64,000 nucleotides of DNA from Psychrobacter sp. JCM 18902 (GTDB lineage: Bacteria; Pseudomonadota; Gammaproteobacteria; Pseudomonadales; Moraxellaceae), in contig NZ_CAJHBK010000001.1 of the NCBI RefSeq assembly GCF_904846615.1, forward strand, positions 1 to 64,000. Reading direction: 5' to 3'. A program made the translations under genes and the position numbers. A model generated the notes under the pieces. That model saw only the letters and a list, made by a program, of their open reading frames with translations, had not been told where the DNA came from and did no database searches. Below, in pieces: positions 8,800 through 18,496 of this stretch (positions are counted from its first letter, which is position 1; the number at the start of each line of letters is the position of its first letter).

Positions 8800-10026
8800 A
8801 TGGCGTTATCACTACAAAAAGACAAAATCCGGTTTTTATTGCTTGAAGGTCTACATGACAATGCTTTAAAAGTATTGGAAGGAGCTGGTTATCATAATAT
8901 CGAGAATATCAGTCACGCATTAGATCAAGATGAGCTGATCGAAAAGATTAAAGACGCTCACTTTATCGGTATCCGTTCGCGTACGCAATTGACACGTGAA
9001 GTACTTGAGCACGCGCACAAGCTCATCGGTATTGGCTGCTTTTGTATCGGTACTAACCAAGTAGACTTAGACGCTGCACGTGATTTGGGTATTCCCGTCT
9101 TTAACGCGCCATACTCAAATACCCGTTCGGTGGCTGAATTGGTATTGGCTGAAGCCATCATGCTATATCGCGGCATTCCTGAAAAGAACGCGACCGTACA
9201 TCGTGGCGGTTGGGGCAAGTCTGCGACCAATTCACATGAAGTACGTGGTAAGACTATCGGTATCGTCGGTTATGGTTCTATCGGTTCGCAACTGTCTGTC
9301 TTAGCAGAAAGCTTTGGCATGAAAGTCATTTATCATGATGCTGTGACCAAATTGCCACTAGGTAATGCGGTACAAGTAAGTAACCTAGAAGAGCTACTAT
9401 CAACGGCTGACATCGTGACTTTGCATGTACCTGATGTGCCAAGTACTCGCTATATGATGAAAGCAGAGCAGTTCGCCCATATGAAAGACGGCAGTTACTT
9501 TATCAATGCCGCTCGTGGTACTTGCGTAGAGATTGATGATTTAGCCGCTGTGCTTGAATCTGGTAAAATCTTGGGCGCAGCGATTGACGTGTTCCCGAAA
9601 GAGCCAAAATCAGCTGATGAAGAGTTTGAATCACCACTGCGTAAATTTGATAACGTCATCTTGACGCCGCATATCGGTGGTTCAACTCAAGAAGCACAGG
9701 CCAATATCGGACTTGAAGTCGCTGATAAGTTTGTTAGATACTCTGACCAAGGTGACACAGCGACAGCCGTGAACTTCCCAGAAGTTTCTATTCCATTCAA
9801 AGAAAATTCGCATCGTCTATTACATATCCATAGAAACGTGCCAGGCGTGCTATCTCAGATCAACCGTCTGTTTGCAGAAGCAGGAATTAACATCCTAGCA
9901 CAGAGCCTAATGACAGAAGGCGATGTCGGTTATTTGGTCATGGATGTTGATTATAATGATTCAACAGCCGCGCTAGATCAGTTAAAAGACGTAGAAGAGA
10001 CGATTCGCGTGCGTATTTTGTTTTAA
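8800..10026 (+). CDS. serA: D-3-phosphoglycerate dehydrogenase
   Basis: 408-residue first enzyme of serine biosynthesis: 3-phosphoglycerate + NAD+ to 3-phosphohydroxypyruvate. Order: split substrate domain (residues about 10-105 and 300-325), NAD+ Rossmann domain with GIVGYGSIG, and a C-terminal ACT domain from about residue 335 for serine feedback. Catalytic residues lie in NAARGT (Arg), PKEP (Glu) and TPHIGGST (His). Length matches the E. coli type (about 410) rather than the longer Mycobacterium type. AGGA lies 11 bases before the ATG. The E. coli-type enzyme can reduce 2-oxoglutarate to D-2-hydroxyglutarate, which fits the divergent FAD dehydrogenase next door. Confidence 0.97.
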   Translation: MALSLQKDKIRFLLLEGLHDNALKVLEGAGYHNIENISHALDQDELIEKIKDAHFIGIRSRTQLTREVLEHAHKLIGIGCFCIGTNQVDLDAARDLGIPVFNAPYSNTRSVAELVLAEAIMLYRGIPEKNATVHRGGWGKSATNSHEVRGKTIGIVGYGSIGSQLSVLAESFGMKVIYHDAVTKLPLGNAVQVSNLEELLSTADIVTLHVPDVPSTRYMMKAEQFAHMKDGSYFINAARGTCVEIDDLAAVLESGKILGAAIDVFPKEPKSADEEFESPLRKFDNVILTPHIGGSTQEAQANIGLEVADKFVRYSDQGDTATAVNFPEVSIPFKENSHRLLHIHRNVPGVLSQINRLFAEAGINILAQSLMTEGDVGYLVMDVDYNDSTAALDQLKDVEETIRVRILF

Positions 10027-10062
10027 ATAATATTTGCATGCAAACATAATTTTTAGCATAGC

Positions 10063-10100
10063 AATAGCAGACCATCATTCAGATAGTCTGCTATTTTTTT
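10063..10100 (+). terminator. Intrinsic terminator of serA
   Basis: Stem AATAGCAGAC (10063-10072) with GTCTGCTATT (10086-10095), 13-base loop, then a T-run to 10100. Confidence 0.9.
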
Positions 10101-10434
10101 GTCTTAAATCAAGCAATTGCAATGTTCAATCATGGCATTGATGCTTTTTATTTATAAGTAACCCAAATTATAGCGAATGTAAGTTTTACATTCACTATAC
10201 TCATTTTTATATAAGTTAACATTATCTTAATTATAAGGTCTTATTAACAATATAAACTACACCAGTACATTAAGCCTATAATGATGAATATATTTTTAAT
10301 GAACAACATGATTGATTATGTTTTTGAGGTAAATCACGGTTATTTTCTGCGGATAAGCATATTTAAAAATGGTAAATAGCTTGCTGAAGAAGGTAATTTA
10401 TTTAACACATACAATTGACTGAATAGGATGATTC
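10101..10434. other. Intergenic spacer before the hydroxyisourate hydrolase gene
   Basis: About 330 bp of A/T-rich DNA with no ORF of interest. It presumably carries the promoter of the downstream gene; several TATAAT-like boxes are present, none with a convincing -35. Confidence 0.4.
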
Positions 10435-10866
10435 ATGAAAAACAACTTACTCAAGGCAGCTGCATTTGGTAGCGTATTAGCTATGACTGCAACGGCTAGC
10501 CATGCTGCTGGTGATCAAGATAAATATCAATTATCTAGTCATATTTTAGATATTAGTACGGGCAAACCAGCACCAAACGTCAATGTAAAACTGATGATGC
10601 AAGAGAAAACTGGTAGCTGGAAATTGCTTAATGCGCAAAAGACTGATAATAATGGTCGTATCGGCAACTTCTTACCGAATCAAGACGGTGTTGAGCATGA
10701 CGGTACTTATAAGTTGATTTTTGAGACGACTCCTTATTTCCGAAATCAAGGTCTAGAGTCTTTCTATCCATATGTTGAAGTCAATTTCAATATCGAAGGC
10801 GATAATCATTACCATGTGCCAATCACTTTATCTCCATACGGCTATAGCACTTACCGCGGTAGCTAA
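10435..10866 (+). CDS. Periplasmic 5-hydroxyisourate hydrolase (transthyretin-like)
   Basis: 143-residue HIUase/transthyretin-like protein. It hydrolyses 5-hydroxyisourate, the product of urate oxidation, to OHCU. Residues 1-24 form a Sec signal peptide (SHAA cleavage), so the enzyme should be periplasmic, as in some enterobacteria. The family signatures are present: the catalytic His in LSSHILDI, Arg in NNGRIGNF, His in HYHVPIT, and the diagnostic C-terminal YRGS. No urate oxidase, OHCU decarboxylase or other purine genes are in the window, so it is an orphan here. A strong palindromic terminator follows. Confidence 0.95.
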   Translation: MKNNLLKAAAFGSVLAMTATASHAAGDQDKYQLSSHILDISTGKPAPNVNVKLMMQEKTGSWKLLNAQKTDNNGRIGNFLPNQDGVEHDGTYKLIFETTPYFRNQGLESFYPYVEVNFNIEGDNHYHVPITLSPYGYSTYRGS

Positions 10867-10913
10867 GCCATATTACGTACTAAGTAAGTCATAAGTTAGT
10901 ACTAATAAAGCAG

Positions 10914-10956
10914 AAAAGGACGCCCCAATCAAATATTTGATTGGGGCGTCCTTTTT
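10914..10956. terminator. Perfect-palindrome bidirectional terminator
   Basis: A perfect inverted repeat from AAAAGGACGCCCC (10914) to GGGGCGTCCTTTT (10955), centred on AAATATTT. It closes both the hydroxyisourate hydrolase gene and the convergent trhO. Confidence 0.95.
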
Positions 10957-10975
10957 GCTTTTATCAAGCTTAAAT

Positions 10976-12061
10976 TTATTCAGCGTTAGCTTTATTGGCT
11001 TCTTCTGCTTGACGACGTGCTTCAATTTTAGCGGCTTTGCGTTTCTCAATCACATCAATCACATCGCTACCAATATGCGCTTCGCCACGTTTCTTTGCCA
11101 GCTGCATTTGATGCTCGCGCTCACGAAAGCGTGCTTTTTGCTCGTCGGTCGCTTTATCAATGCAGTGTGGGCATGACTCGCCTTTGATGTAAGCGAGGCT
11201 TTGCATGTCATCGACAGTAATGGGCATACGGCAGGCGAAGCATTGCTCATAGTTGCCTTTTTCTAAGTTATGATTGACCGACACGCGGTTATCAAAAACG
11301 AAGCAATCGCCTTGCCACATAGAGTCGCTGGCTGGAATTTCTTCTAGATACTTCAAGATGCCACCTTCTAAATGATAAACCTCTTCAAAGCCTTGCTCAC
11401 GCATATAAGCAGTAGACTTCTCACAGCGTATACCACCGGTACAGAACATCGCGACTTTTTTATGTTTGGCTGGATCCATCTCTTTTGCCACGTACTCTGG
11501 GAACTCGCGGAACGTTTCGGTATTTGGATTGACGGCATTTTGGAACGTACCGATTTTAACTTCATAATCATTACGGGTGTCGATAAGAATGACGTCAGGG
11601 TCTGAGATTAACGCATTCCATTCGCTTGGTTTTACATAGCGTCCAACTGATTGCAATGGGTCGATATTTTCAACGCCCATGGTAACGATTTCTTTTTTGA
11701 GCTTCACTTTGGTACGATAAAAAGGCTGAGCATCGGTATAAGATTCTTTAAAGGTAAAGCTGCCAATCGCTTCGATACTGCGCAGATACTCAAGGACGTT
11801 ATCAATACCTTGGCGTGTGCCAGAAATCGTACCATTAATGCCTTCATTAGCAATCAATAACGTGCCTTTGACATCATTATCGAGCATATTATTTAAAATT
11901 GGCTCGCGGTATTGCTCGAAATCGCTAAAACGCGTGAACTTATATAGAGCGGCAATGACGATGTTATTGGTGACACTATCATAGGCTGGGGCTGATTTGT
12001 TGTCGGTGACAGTGCTGTTTTGGATATTGCTATCTGTATTGTGGTCTTGAATGGTACTCAT
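10976..12061 (-). CDS. trhO: tRNA uridine(34) hydroxylase, rhodanese family (TrhO/YceA)
   Basis: 361-residue protein of the TrhO family, which hydroxylates U34 of certain tRNAs (ho5U) in an oxygen-dependent reaction. An N-terminal ferredoxin-like domain (about 33-125, [10 protein letters not shown]) precedes a rhodanese domain (about 145-240) with catalytic Cys207 in [12 protein letters not shown]. The C-terminal part has two CxxC pairs (CFACR, CPHC) and ends in a charged Lys/Arg/Glu-rich tail. The start at 12061 is chosen because AGGAG lies 6 bases upstream; the nine codons before it would place the SD inside the gene. It is transcribed alone and converges on the hydroxyisourate hydrolase gene. 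Confidence 0.94.
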   Translation of the reverse strand: MSTIQDHNTDSNIQNSTVTDNKSAPAYDSVTNNIVIAALYKFTRFSDFEQYREPILNNMLDNDVKGTLLIANEGINGTISGTRQGIDNVLEYLRSIEAIGSFTFKESYTDAQPFYRTKVKLKKEIVTMGVENIDPLQSVGRYVKPSEWNALISDPDVILIDTRNDYEVKIGTFQNAVNPNTETFREFPEYVAKEMDPAKHKKVAMFCTGGIRCEKSTAYMREQGFEEVYHLEGGILKYLEEIPASDSMWQGDCFVFDNRVSVNHNLEKGNYEQCFACRMPITVDDMQSLAYIKGESCPHCIDKATDEQKARFREREHQMQLAKKRGEAHIGSDVIDVIEKRKAAKIEARRQAEEANKANAE

Positions 12062-12680
12062 GTTTTTCTCCTGCTGGCTAGGTCGCAAACCTAGTGCGTT
12101 GGGTTTAAGGTGCTTTTTAAAATTAACGGTTGAAACTAATTGATAAGATTCATAACAATAGCGCGATTGTGGAATTGGCTAATGCGGGCGTAGTGTAGCA
12201 AATTTTAGGGAAGTTTTGGAGGTTTTATGAAGAAGAAGAATATGAAAGCCTGTGAGTTTATATCAGTTACGATGGTTTCTTGATCAAAAAATGCTATTAG
12301 AACAAGTAGTCTTTTATTCTTTACAGAGTTACTTATTAGTTAGGATGCAAGAATAAAGCATGGTATTAAGCGGAGCATAAAAGAATATATTACTACCTTA
12401 CTCAAAAAACTCCCCAATGCTGAGAGTTATTCAAGAAACAGGTTGTATAACACGTATAATATGCGATTATAATCACTAAAAAAATTACTGCTATTGTTTT
12501 GGTTTGTTGAATATAATATCAGCTATAACAAACATGCAGTGAATGCAAGATTTTATATTATGGTGCGTAAAACGTAGAGATCTTCGTTTTCGTCAAGAAA
12601 AAATCAGTAGCTTTAAAGTTCGTTTTTATCTAAGCTATAAGTATAGCCTATCTAACCTACAGAGAAGTAAGAAACACCTA
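12062..12680. other. A/T-rich spacer, possible short ORF
   Basis: No gene of normal size. It holds an 18-codon ORF at 12227-12283. The first 46 codons of the frame opening at 12543 are probably not translated. Confidence 0.4.
12227..12283 (+). CDS. Possible 18-residue small ORF
   Basis: ATG at 12227 preceded by GGAGG with a 6-base gap, an excellent ribosome site, then MKKKNMKACEFISVTMVS and TGA. It could be a real micropeptide, the stump of a lost gene, or chance. No family is recognised. Confidence 0.2.
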   Translation: MKKKNMKACEFISVTMVS

Positions 12681-13562
12681 ATGCATAATAATGAAGATTT
12701 TGAAATGCTAAGAGATGATACTAAAGTAAGATTTCCATCTAGAGCTAAATGGATAACTGTAATATGGTTATTTCTCTGTTTGATAGGCTATTTTATTTGG
12801 TTAAGTTTCTTATACAATGCTGATTTTAATTCAATTTCACTAGGTGACCTTGGTGCATTTCTATCAGGGATATTTTCTTTTTTAGCTTTTTACTGGTTTG
12901 TAGAGGCCTATTTAATTCAAAGCCAAGAGCTTAGATTGCAGCGGTTTGAGCTGAAAAGGTCTATTAAATCACAACAAGGTTCAGAGCAGGCATTAAAAGA
13001 ACAGTCAAAAGCGTTGCAAGCTCAACTTGAAATTACTCAGATGCAGTATGAAGACTATTAAAAACAAATTGAAGATAATAAACCTAAATTTGAAATAAGT
13101 TCAAAGCTCGAGACAATATTAACTTTTCTTTCAGTAAGTGAGAATTTTAATATTTCGCTTTTATTGATTAATAAAAAAGGAAAAGCCGATATTACAGATG
13201 TGTATTTGGAACTGCCTGAATATAGTAATAATGAAATGATAAAATATATGATAAATAAGTGTGACTTTAAAGATTATTATGTTTCTACTGAAAGTAATAT
13301 CCATCGTATTGAAATGTTTTCAAAATTGAAGTTTACGGTAGTGCTTGATTGTTTTCATAATCAAGGTTGGATAAATATAAGTGAAGAATATGGATACGGA
13401 GTTGCAAAGAAAGATTTGATCATATCTCTTTTAAATGTCTGTAATTTAATTATTTATTATGATTCTCTTCGGTCAGGTATGAATGCTGATACTTATAAAT
13501 TTGACTTTAGTAAGAGTAATATCCGACTAGTAAGACAGAAAAAGGAATCTCAAAAAGATTAA
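12681..13562 (+). pseudogene. Membrane/coiled-coil protein gene broken by one in-frame stop
   Basis: One reading frame runs from at least 12681 (ATG; frame open from 12543) to the stop at 13562, interrupted only by TAA at 13059-13061. Before the stop: two membrane segments (about ITVIWLFLCLIGYFIWLSF and LSGIFSFLAFYWFVEAYL), then a Gln/Glu/Lys-rich coiled coil ending QMQYEDY. After the stop the same frame continues at once with KQIEDNKPKFEISS and a beta-rich C-terminal domain. CAA to TAA would explain the break. The layout matches a common family of uncharacterised bacterial proteins (membrane hairpin, coiled coil, globular domain). It is much more A/T-rich than its neighbours, suggesting acquired DNA. 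Unless the stop is read through or is a sequencing error, the product is truncated. Confidence 0.75.
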
Positions 13563-13612
13563 TATGAAATTAAAACATAAATAATAAAATTTCGAGTAAT
13601 GCAAAGAAACAC

Positions 13613-13642
13613 AAAAAATCCAGCGCAAAGGCTGGATTTTTA
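13613..13642. terminator. Bidirectional intrinsic terminator
   Basis: Stem AAAAATCCAGC (13614-13624) with GCTGGATTTTT (13631-13641), loop GCAAAG. It lies between the broken membrane-protein gene and the convergent Sel1-repeat gene. Confidence 0.9.
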
Positions 13643-13673
13643 TTTTTAAACTAAAACTGTATATTGCTAAATA

Positions 13674-14255
13674 TTATTTACTCTGGAACCAAGTATCCGC
13701 TTTGCTGCGGGCGCTAGCGATATCTGAGCTTGATAAGTTCAATGCCAACTGACCGATTTTACCGCGTGCTTTATTACGTACTTTTTCATCAAGCATGCCA
13801 TCACGGGCAGCCAAATCGTACCATTTATAAGCATCGACTAGATTTTTTTGCTTTTCATCGAGCAATGCAAGCGTATAGCTGGCACGGTTATCGCCGCGCA
13901 TTGCGGCTTTTTCTAACCAAACTTTCGCTTGTTGCAAATTAGGCTGCACACCTTCACCGCGCAAGTACATGATGGCAAGATTCAACTGAGCAGGGGCAAC
14001 GCCTTGCTGAGCCGCTTTGGTATACCACTGGATAGCTTGCTGGGTATTCTTTGCAATGCCTTCACCCTTCTGTAAGCGCTTGGCTAAATAAAACTGAGCG
14101 TGATCGTTACCTTGGGCAGCGCGGTTAGACAGTTCACTAACTGGCATTAGCTCAAAACGTGACGTATCAAGTGGTACGTTTGATATTAACTCAGCGTTTG
14201 CTAGACCTGCACAAGAAAATAAGGCAGTAAACAACGCAGCTTTTAATAATTTCAT
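13674..14255 (-). CDS. Sel1-repeat (tetratricopeptide-like) periplasmic protein
   Basis: 193-residue protein with a signal peptide (residues 1-21, cleavage after GLANA) and about three Sel1-like repeats: AAQGNDHAQFYLAKRLQKGE, then AAQQGVAPAQLNLAIMYLRGE, then AAMRGDNRASYTLALLDE. Such repeats mediate protein-protein contacts; the partner is unknown. A GGAGC ribosome site precedes the ATG. It stands alone between a terminator and a repeat-bearing spacer. Confidence 0.9.
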   Translation of the reverse strand: MKLLKAALFTALFSCAGLANAELISNVPLDTSRFELMPVSELSNRAAQGNDHAQFYLAKRLQKGEGIAKNTQQAIQWYTKAAQQGVAPAQLNLAIMYLRGEGVQPNLQQAKVWLEKAAMRGDNRASYTLALLDEKQKNLVDAYKWYDLAARDGMLDEKVRNKARGKIGQLALNLSSSDIASARSKADTWFQSK

Positions 14256-14816
14256 AGCAGCTCCAAAATTAGGCAGTTAATAAGCAAAAAAAGTTGCACC
14301 GCTAAAAGGGTTTAGACGGCGATAACAATTAGGTGAAATCTTGCGATACCAACTTACCTAATCATTAGCAATATAATTAATCGATGTAGTGTGGCAAATG
14401 CCTTTAATCGAACCGATAAACGGTCAGAATCAGGGTGCGATTGACACTATTTTGCTAGCTTAACACCCAAACTTACGAAACTCAAATACTAATTACATGA
14501 TTTAATGCTTATTCATACCTCATTGTCCTCAATAAAATCATAGAGTTACTTAAGCGTAAGAACAAATTAATAAGTTATTAAGGTTGAAATTTATATTTAT
14601 GAGCCGTGCTACCGCTTTCAACCAATGCCTAAGGCATGTCCTCAATTCAATCGATTATCCTCTAAATGGGCAAAAAATGGTTAAATTTTGCCAAACATCG
14701 TCAAATAGCTTAGCAATATTTCAATATTATTTGCGCTATTTTCCTTATTTGACGGCAATTTATCTCATTTTTATCACCATTTTAAAATAAAGATACGCCC
14801 CAAGTAGATAAACCTA
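14256..14816. other. Intergenic region carrying copy A of a dispersed repeat
   Basis: 560 bp without a gene. Left half: leader of the Sel1-repeat gene. Right part: the 169-bp repeat at 14632-14800. A 68-codon plus-strand frame through the repeat is judged spurious. Confidence 0.6.
14632..14800 (+). repeat. MITE-like dispersed repeat, copy A
   Basis: 169-bp element starting AGGCATGTCCTCAATTC and ending AAAGATACGCCC. It matches copy B (48096-48265) along its whole length, with about 22 differences by hand alignment. The two ends are imperfect inverted repeats, and much of the interior is self-complementary, so single strands could fold into one long hairpin. TA precedes the left end. It contains no ORF with a plausible product. 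Confidence 0.8.
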
Positions 14817-15434
14817 TTATTCAGGTTTTTGTTTGGTGACACGATAGATAGCGACGTCTGCCAATAGGTTGGGTGCTTGGCGTATCAATGCTTTCATAAG
14901 TGGCGTATGACCTTTTTCAGAATCGCTGACGGCAAAGCGGTTGACGATATGAATATCATGCTGTGCACAAAGCTGCTCAAAATCTTTAAACGTACACAGA
15001 TGAATGTTTGGGGTGTTATACCACTCATAAGGCAATGCCTCTGAGACAGGCATCATCCCTTTAAGTCCTAAATGAATGCGGTTTTGCCAATGAGCAAAAT
15101 TGGGAAAGGTGATGACGGCTTCGCGAGCAACACGTAGCATGTCAAGTAAGAGCACATCAGGCGATTTCACCGCTTGCAGCGCCCGTGCCATGACGACGGT
15201 GTCAAAACTGTTATCAGCAAAACGTGCCAGACCATCATTCAAGTCTTGCTCGATGATAGATAAGCCTTTGGCGATACCATCGTTGATTTTTTCTTCGTCA
15301 ATCTCAAGTCCGTAGCCAGTGACGCCGCGATTTTGTTGTAAATGCGCGAGTAGCTCACCATTGCCGCAGCCCAAGTCCAGTACATGTGAGTGCGGCGCAA
15401 TCCAGCGCTCAGCCAATTGATGATCCATTCTCAT
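14817..15434 (-). CDS. metW: Methionine biosynthesis protein MetW
   Basis: 205-residue class I SAM-dependent methyltransferase fold of the MetW family. Glycine-rich motif I is [13 protein letters not shown] (residues 18-30), followed by the acidic end of beta-2 ([10 protein letters not shown]). MetW proteins always accompany MetX, and recent work indicates that they are needed for MetX acyltransferase activity. The start ATG overlaps the metX stop as ATGA (4 bp), so the two are translationally coupled. Full length for the family. Confidence 0.95.
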   Translation of the reverse strand: MRMDHQLAERWIAPHSHVLDLGCGNGELLAHLQQNRGVTGYGLEIDEEKINDGIAKGLSIIEQDLNDGLARFADNSFDTVVMARALQAVKSPDVLLLDMLRVAREAVITFPNFAHWQNRIHLGLKGMMPVSEALPYEWYNTPNIHLCTFKDFEQLCAQHDIHIVNRFAVSDSEKGHTPLMKALIRQAPNLLADVAIYRVTKQKPE

Positions 15435-16789
15435 GAGCGTGCTCCTGATTTTTGCTGGCTGCTTTGATTTGTGCTTTGTGCTAGTTGTTTTGATTTGCTG
15501 TCGGTGATAAATGGCGCAGTCAAAAATCCTCGGACGGCACCCATATAACGGGGAATATCAAATAAGAAAGAATCATGACCATGCGGCGCATCAACATTGA
15601 TGTAGCTAACTGGTTTGCCAGTCGCCATCAGTGCATCGACAATCTCTTGTGAGCGCTCCGGTGCAAAGCGCCAATCCGTGGTAAATGAGACCACTAGATA
15701 TTGGCATTGCGTATGGGCAAAGGCGGCTTTGAGCGCAGACAGCTCTTGCTGACGATTCTGTTCACTCTCATCTATTGTTGCCACCGTATTTTCTAACGCA
15801 GGTTGCGTGCTTTGTTTACTAGATTCGACTGATGTGGTGATTGAGTCCTTAAGCTGCGCCGCTGATTCTGTCGCATCTGTTGCCATGGCTGATGGATAGT
15901 CACGTGTTGGATCAAAATAATCTAAGGCTTTGGTCATGAGCAAATAAGTATTGGCATCGAAATTTTCGCTAAAGCGCTCACCTTGATAGCGTAAATAGCT
16001 CTCCACTTGGAACTCAACATCGTAGCCATACATAAATTTGCCAGACTTTAAATCACGACCAAATTTCGCCTTCATCGCGTCATCGGTTAAGTAAGTGATA
16101 TGCCCAACCATCCGAGCCAATATTAGCCCGCGACGAGGGTAGGTGCCTGCTTGTAAATAGCGTCCCTCTTTGAAGTCAGGGTCAGACAATATCGACTGCC
16201 GCGCCACTTCGTTAAAGGCGATATTCTGTGCTGAGAGCTTTGGCGTGCTGGCAATGACCACGCAGCGTTTCAACCGATTTGGATAATCAACTGACCATTG
16301 CAGCGCCTGCATACCACCCATAGAACCACCAACAATGGCATGCCAAACGTCAATACCGAGACGATCTGAGAGCATCGCTTGGGTTTTTACCCAGTCCTTA
16401 ATAGTGACGAGTGGAAAGTCAGGACCATAAACTTGCGGTTCATTGCTATTTGGATTAATGGTCGTTGGACCGGTAGAGCCGAAACAGCTGCCGATGTTGT
16501 TGACACATACGACATAAAACCGATTGGTGTCGATCGCTTTATTAGGGCCAATCATATTGTCCCACCAGCCGGCTTTTTTATCATCATCGCTATGAAAACC
16601 GGCGGCGTGATGACTGCCTGATAGCGCATGGCAAATAAGTACCGCGTTTGATTTGTCGCTATTTAGCGTGCCATAAGTTTCGATGATTAAATCAAACGAT
16701 GGCAAAGTACGGTTACATTCTAACGTCAACGGCTCAGCGAAATAAAAAATCTGAGGCGTGATAATGCCGACTGAACCGACTGTGTCCAT
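15431..16789 (-). CDS. metX: Homoserine O-acyltransferase MetX
   Basis: Alpha/beta-hydrolase enzyme that activates homoserine for methionine synthesis. The nucleophile is in [12 protein letters not shown], the catalytic Asp in FTTDWRFAP and the His in PHGHDSF. In Moraxellaceae and Pseudomonas, MetX enzymes are often succinyl- rather than acetyltransferases, so the acyl donor is left open. A low-complexity insert of about 50 residues ([10 protein letters not shown] to [10 protein letters not shown]) and a Ser/Gln-rich tail make it longer (452 residues) than the usual ~380. The start is uncertain: ATG 16789 gives the canonical N-terminus (SVGIITPQ) but has no SD. TTG codons at 16867 (with GAGG before it) or 16885 would extend it. 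Confidence 0.95.
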   Translation of the reverse strand: MDTVGSVGIITPQIFYFAEPLTLECNRTLPSFDLIIETYGTLNSDKSNAVLICHALSGSHHAAGFHSDDDKKAGWWDNMIGPNKAIDTNRFYVVCVNNIGSCFGSTGPTTINPNSNEPQVYGPDFPLVTIKDWVKTQAMLSDRLGIDVWHAIVGGSMGGMQALQWSVDYPNRLKRCVVIASTPKLSAQNIAFNEVARQSILSDPDFKEGRYLQAGTYPRRGLILARMVGHITYLTDDAMKAKFGRDLKSGKFMYGYDVEFQVESYLRYQGERFSENFDANTYLLMTKALDYFDPTRDYPSAMATDATESAAQLKDSITTSVESSKQSTQPALENTVATIDESEQNRQQELSALKAAFAHTQCQYLVVSFTTDWRFAPERSQEIVDALMATGKPVSYINVDAPHGHDSFLFDIPRYMGAVRGFLTAPFITDSKSKQLAQSTNQSSQQKSGARS

Positions 16790-17277
16790 GGGATTAACTA
16801 AGCTGGCCGAATGAAGCGTATCTGTCGGGGACTGGTCACTGGTATTATTAGGGCGTGCGTTCAAAGCTACCTCGCAAGACAACAATCATCAATAAAATAA
16901 AAAGGGCAAACTGTCGATAGGCAGTGTTGCCAATACTGCTTTGCCGACACTGTTTTCTAAATGTTTTTCTTACAATGTGCTTGCCTATTGTATGGTGATG
17001 CGCGTAGGAGTACAACCGTCGAGCAAGTCTTTTGAGCATAGTCTTTTAAGCATGGTTTTTAGGGGCGATGGGTAGTAGGCAGAGAAGGGTTGGAATGAGT
17101 CGATGATTGATGACTAGCAATAAATAGCAGCTAAGTATCAAATTGTATAAGTGTGCTTTTACCATGCGTTATTAATGGATAAAATGCTACACTAATAAAG
17201 CATTCAATCAATCATGACTTAATAATCTTTTATCGCATATTCTTCTTTAACTAACCTAATAATAAAATAGTGCTGCT
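16790..17277. other. Divergent region between metX and hemH
   Basis: Holds a possible N-terminal extension of metX (to 16885), the 14-bp-period repeat at 17026-17053, and the hemH leader. I see no other gene. Confidence 0.45.
17026..17053. repeat. Two-unit tandem repeat, 14-bp period
   Basis: AGTCTTTTGAGCAT (17026-17039) is followed directly by AGTCTTTTAAGCAT (17040-17053), one mismatch, then a decayed third unit GGTTTTTAGG. Confidence 0.7.
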
Positions 17278-18297
17278 ATGAAACCTGAACTGCCTCCCCG
17301 TATTGCCGTCCTATTAGTGAACCTAGGTACGCCAGATGAGCCAACAGCGCCTGCCGTACGTCGTTACTTAAAACAGTTTTTGTCTGACCCCCGTGTCATC
17401 GAGATTCCGAAATTCTTGTGGGCGATTATTCTCAATTTGTTTGTATTGCCAAGCCGCCCTAAACGTGTGGCAAAAGCCTATGCCAGTATTTGGGAAGGCG
17501 ACTCACCGATTCGTAAGATACTAAAGAGCCAAGTGGAGCTATTGGAACCACGGCTTGCAAATAGTGCCGCACCATTTCGGGTTTCTGTCCATCCGGCGAT
17601 GAGCTATGGCAATCCTGGTTTGCCTGATGTGATGGATACCTTGCGCGGTGAAGGCGTTGATCACTTTGTTATCTTGCCATTATTTCCACAGTATTCCGCT
17701 TCCTCTGGTGGTGCTGTTTATGATGCGTTGACAAAGTGGACGCTCAAGCAGCGCAATTTGCCGAACTATACTATTGTCAAAGATTACTTTGCGCATCCGC
17801 TGTACATTCAAGCATTGGCTGATTCGATTCGCCGCTTTCAAGCAGAGCATGGCAAGCCTGACAAGCTGATGTTTAGCTTCCACGGTATCCCGCAGCCTTA
17901 TGCTGATAAAGGTGATCCGTATCCTAAGCGTTGTAAATGTACCGCTGCACAAGTGGCTCACGCGCTTGGTCTAAAGGATGACGAATGGATTATCAGTTTT
18001 CAATCACGCTTTGGCAAGCAAGAATGGGTCAAGCCCTATACCGATGTGGTACTAGAAGATTGGGGCAAGTCAGGTGTGCGCTCGGTACAAGTCATTAGTC
18101 CGGCTTTTTCTGCTGATTGTCTGGAAACGCTAGAAGAGCTGGCCATCGAAAATCGTGAAAACTTTCTCCACGCGGGTGGACAAGAATATCACTATATTCC
18201 CGCATTGAACTTGGATGAGGCGCACATTGATTTGCTCGAAGCGCTCAGTGCGCCATTGGTTAAAGGCTGGGCGGGAACGCTAGATGGTTGGGCTTGA
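17278..18297 (+). CDS. hemH: Ferrochelatase
   Basis: 339-residue enzyme that inserts Fe2+ into protoporphyrin IX, the last step of protoheme synthesis. Typical N-terminus [13 protein letters not shown], catalytic His202 in [17 protein letters not shown], and the acidic metal-path residue within [15 protein letters not shown] cysteine pair in PKRCKC precedes AAQVA. It is a single-gene unit with its own terminator and lies divergently from metX. Confidence 0.97.
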   Translation: MKPELPPRIAVLLVNLGTPDEPTAPAVRRYLKQFLSDPRVIEIPKFLWAIILNLFVLPSRPKRVAKAYASIWEGDSPIRKILKSQVELLEPRLANSAAPFRVSVHPAMSYGNPGLPDVMDTLRGEGVDHFVILPLFPQYSASSGGAVYDALTKWTLKQRNLPNYTIVKDYFAHPLYIQALADSIRRFQAEHGKPDKLMFSFHGIPQPYADKGDPYPKRCKCTAAQVAHALGLKDDEWIISFQSRFGKQEWVKPYTDVVLEDWGKSGVRSVQVISPAFSADCLETLEELAIENRENFLHAGGQEYHYIPALNLDEAHIDLLEALSAPLVKGWAGTLDGWA

Positions 18298-18318
18298 TTG
18301 ACTATATTTGTAAATCAT

Positions 18319-18352
18319 AAAAAATACCGGACATGATGTTCGGTATTTTTTT
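18319..18352 (+). terminator. Intrinsic terminator of hemH
   Basis: Stem AAAATACCGGACA with TGTTCGGTATTTT (one G-T pair), TGA loop, then T-run; 18320-18352. Confidence 0.9.
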
Positions 18353-18496
18353 GACTAAATGATTTTAATGAATTTTATTAAAATAGAATAAAGTTGGGAT
18401 TTTTTGTGACTGATATGTAAGACTATGCCAAATAAACTTTTGTTTTATTGTCATTGTTAATTTTACGTTTGCTTAACTTTATTTTTAAGGATAAAC

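Noticed and set aside
14584..14790. 68-codon plus-strand ORF
   Set aside because: It reads through the dispersed repeat; copy B does not keep the frame.
16848..17039. 63-codon minus-strand ORF upstream of metX
   Set aside because: Overlaps the possible metX N-terminus in another frame, starts without an SD and has no recognisable features.
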